The notes under the pieces were generated by a model, which saw only the letters and a program-made list of their open reading frames with translations, was not told where the DNA came from and ran no database searches. A stretch of DNA of 7,258 nt from Verrucomicrobiota bacterium (lineage in GTDB: Bacteria; Verrucomicrobiota; Verrucomicrobiia; Chthoniobacterales; JAFAMB01), in assembly GCA_019241095.1 (NCBI GenBank), contig JAFAXJ010000612.1:1-7258 (forward strand). The letters run 5' to 3'. Of this stretch, positions 6,598-7,258 are shown piece after piece; position 1 is the stretch's first letter, and the number at the start of each line of letters is the position of its first letter. The position numbers and the translations under genes are program-made.

Positions 6598-6888
6598 CTA
6601 ATCCCTCAACATGTATTTTGTACTCTTGCCAATGATCGTTGGCGTGACTGCGGTTACATTCGAGTCGAGAACACCTGGCGCCCCGACCCATTGCGGGATT
6701 AGATAGGCAAGGCCGACAACAAATCCAGCGACACTTCCAATAAAAATGATACCCGCGGATGGTAAAGGCTCAGGTGTCACGCTCGAGGATAGGTCTTGCA
6801 GCCTTCCCGGACGTGGAGGTCGATCTGGCACAGCTGTTCTGCTAGCATCCGTTACGGCTCCGTTGCTTGACGGACGAGCCGTCCCCAA
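6598..6888 (-). CDS. Possible single-membrane-segment protein, perhaps the front of a broken gene
   Basis: The frame is open from 7053, but everything right of 6924 lies antisense to the 5-oxoprolinase gene. A TTG at 6886-6888 would give about 96 residues. These have a Pro/Ser/Arg-rich N-terminal half, then one convincing transmembrane helix ([20 protein letters not shown]), then a short tail ending KSTKYMLRD at TAG 6598. Purines (GGGAGAG) lie about 13 bases before the TTG, too far for a good ribosome-binding site. It points the same way as the membrane protein and its frame differs from the interrupted frame at 6377-6511, so both may be pieces of one gene carrying a frameshift and a stop. 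I do not recognise a family. Confidence 0.35.
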   Translation of the reverse strand: MGTARPSSNGAVTDASRTAVPDRPPRPGRLQDLSSSVTPEPLPSAGIIFIGSVAGFVVGLAYLIPQWVGAPGVLDSNVTAVTPTIIGKSTKYMLRD

Positions 6889-6924
6889 CCGAGTGAATCT
6901 ACTCTCCCGCCCTTGGACAAAAAA

Positions 6925-7258
6925 ATGAACGAGTCGAATAATGACCGTTGGCAATTCTGGATTGATCGTGGGGGTACTTTCACCGACATTGTCGCGCGAG
7001 CTCGGGATGGAACTATTCGAATCGCCAAGTTGCTTTCGGAAAATGCGGATCAATACCGAGACGCCGCTATCGCAGGGATTCGGCAGATATTCGCGCTTGG
7101 GAATGCTGAACCGATTCCGGCAGAGAAAATTGAAGCGGTCAAGATGGGGACGACCGTTGCCACAAACGCTCTACTGGAGCGCAAAGGAGAGCCGACGGTG
7201 CTGCTCATCACGCAGGGGTTTCGTGATCTGTTGCGAATCGGAACGCAGCAACGACCTC
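6925..7258 (+). CDS. 5-oxoprolinase (ATP-hydrolysing), N-terminal part (3' end outside window)
   Basis: The first 111 residues of a hydantoinase/oxoprolinase-family enzyme; the frame runs off the right edge. The N-terminal hydantoinase-A/actin-like nucleotide-binding segment is clear: [15 protein letters not shown] (11-25) with the phosphate-binding DRGGTFTD. Further on are the LLSEN element (36-40) and [18 protein letters not shown] (73-90), followed by [19 protein letters not shown]. This set, especially LLERKGE and the GFRDLL.IGTQ end, matches full-length 5-oxoprolinases (OPLAH type) rather than N-methylhydantoinase subunits. The enzyme opens 5-oxo-L-proline to L-glutamate using ATP, in the cytosol. 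The ATG at 6925 puts DRGG at residues 14-17, the usual distance; a TTG four codons earlier is an alternative. No strong ribosome-binding site is seen. It is divergent from the membrane-protein cluster. Confidence 0.92.
   Translation, partial: MNESNNDRWQFWIDRGGTFTDIVARARDGTIRIAKLLSENADQYRDAAIAGIRQIFALGNAEPIPAEKIEAVKMGTTVATNALLERKGEPTVLLITQGFRDLLRIGTQQRP

Noticed and set aside
6867..6903. TTGACG box and GACGG/CCGTC palindrome before the 5-oxoprolinase gene
   Set aside because: No -10 box occurs at a workable spacing, and the arms are only five bases; it may also be coding on the other strand.

Overview
The window looks like a bacterial chromosome of moderate GC content, by eye around half, from a Gram-negative organism. 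The main reason is a periplasmic sugar-binding protein with an export signal; a FucP-type sugar/H+ symporter and a cytosolic 5-oxoprolinase are also present. Clear Shine-Dalgarno sites are scarce: only the small gene at 3886 has a good one. That, plus the carbohydrate gene mix, would fit Verrucomicrobiota or Acidobacteriota, but this placement is a guess. No rRNA, tRNA, CRISPR array, insertion sequence or integrase was seen.

Left part (1-2500) is a carbohydrate uptake locus. The end of a FucP-family permease runs rightward to 569. It converges on a leftward pair: a sugar-binding periplasmic protein (1265-2224) followed by a one-domain cupin protein (598-1176). A short hairpin lies between them at 1237-1256. 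No ABC ATPase or permease is visible, so the binding protein is an orphan within the window. From 2225 to 2874 there is no convincing gene, only weak promoter-like and palindromic signals.

Middle part (2875-4095) holds a DUF72 (YecE-type) protein with an unusually basic N-terminal extension. A 69-residue, charged, mostly helical protein follows it 39 bases later.

Right part (4367-6888, leftward) is the least ordinary. A roughly 608-residue protein has about eight membrane segments and then a cytoplasmic alpha/beta domain of about 200 residues. That domain carries an Asp-Leu-Arg...Phe-Glu-Ile-Gly motif resembling those of nucleoside 2-deoxyribosyltransferase/TIR-like folds. An open frame that reads like protein ends 10 bases before its preferred start, but its upstream part is cut by an in-frame TGA. 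A one-membrane-segment ORF further upstream is in another frame. Together they look like a broken partner gene. A small ORF overlaps the 3' end of the membrane gene in the -1 frame.

Far right (6925-7258) is the start of a 5-oxoprolinase gene, divergent from the membrane-protein cluster. It belongs to glutathione/5-oxoproline recycling, and nothing here links it functionally to its neighbours.
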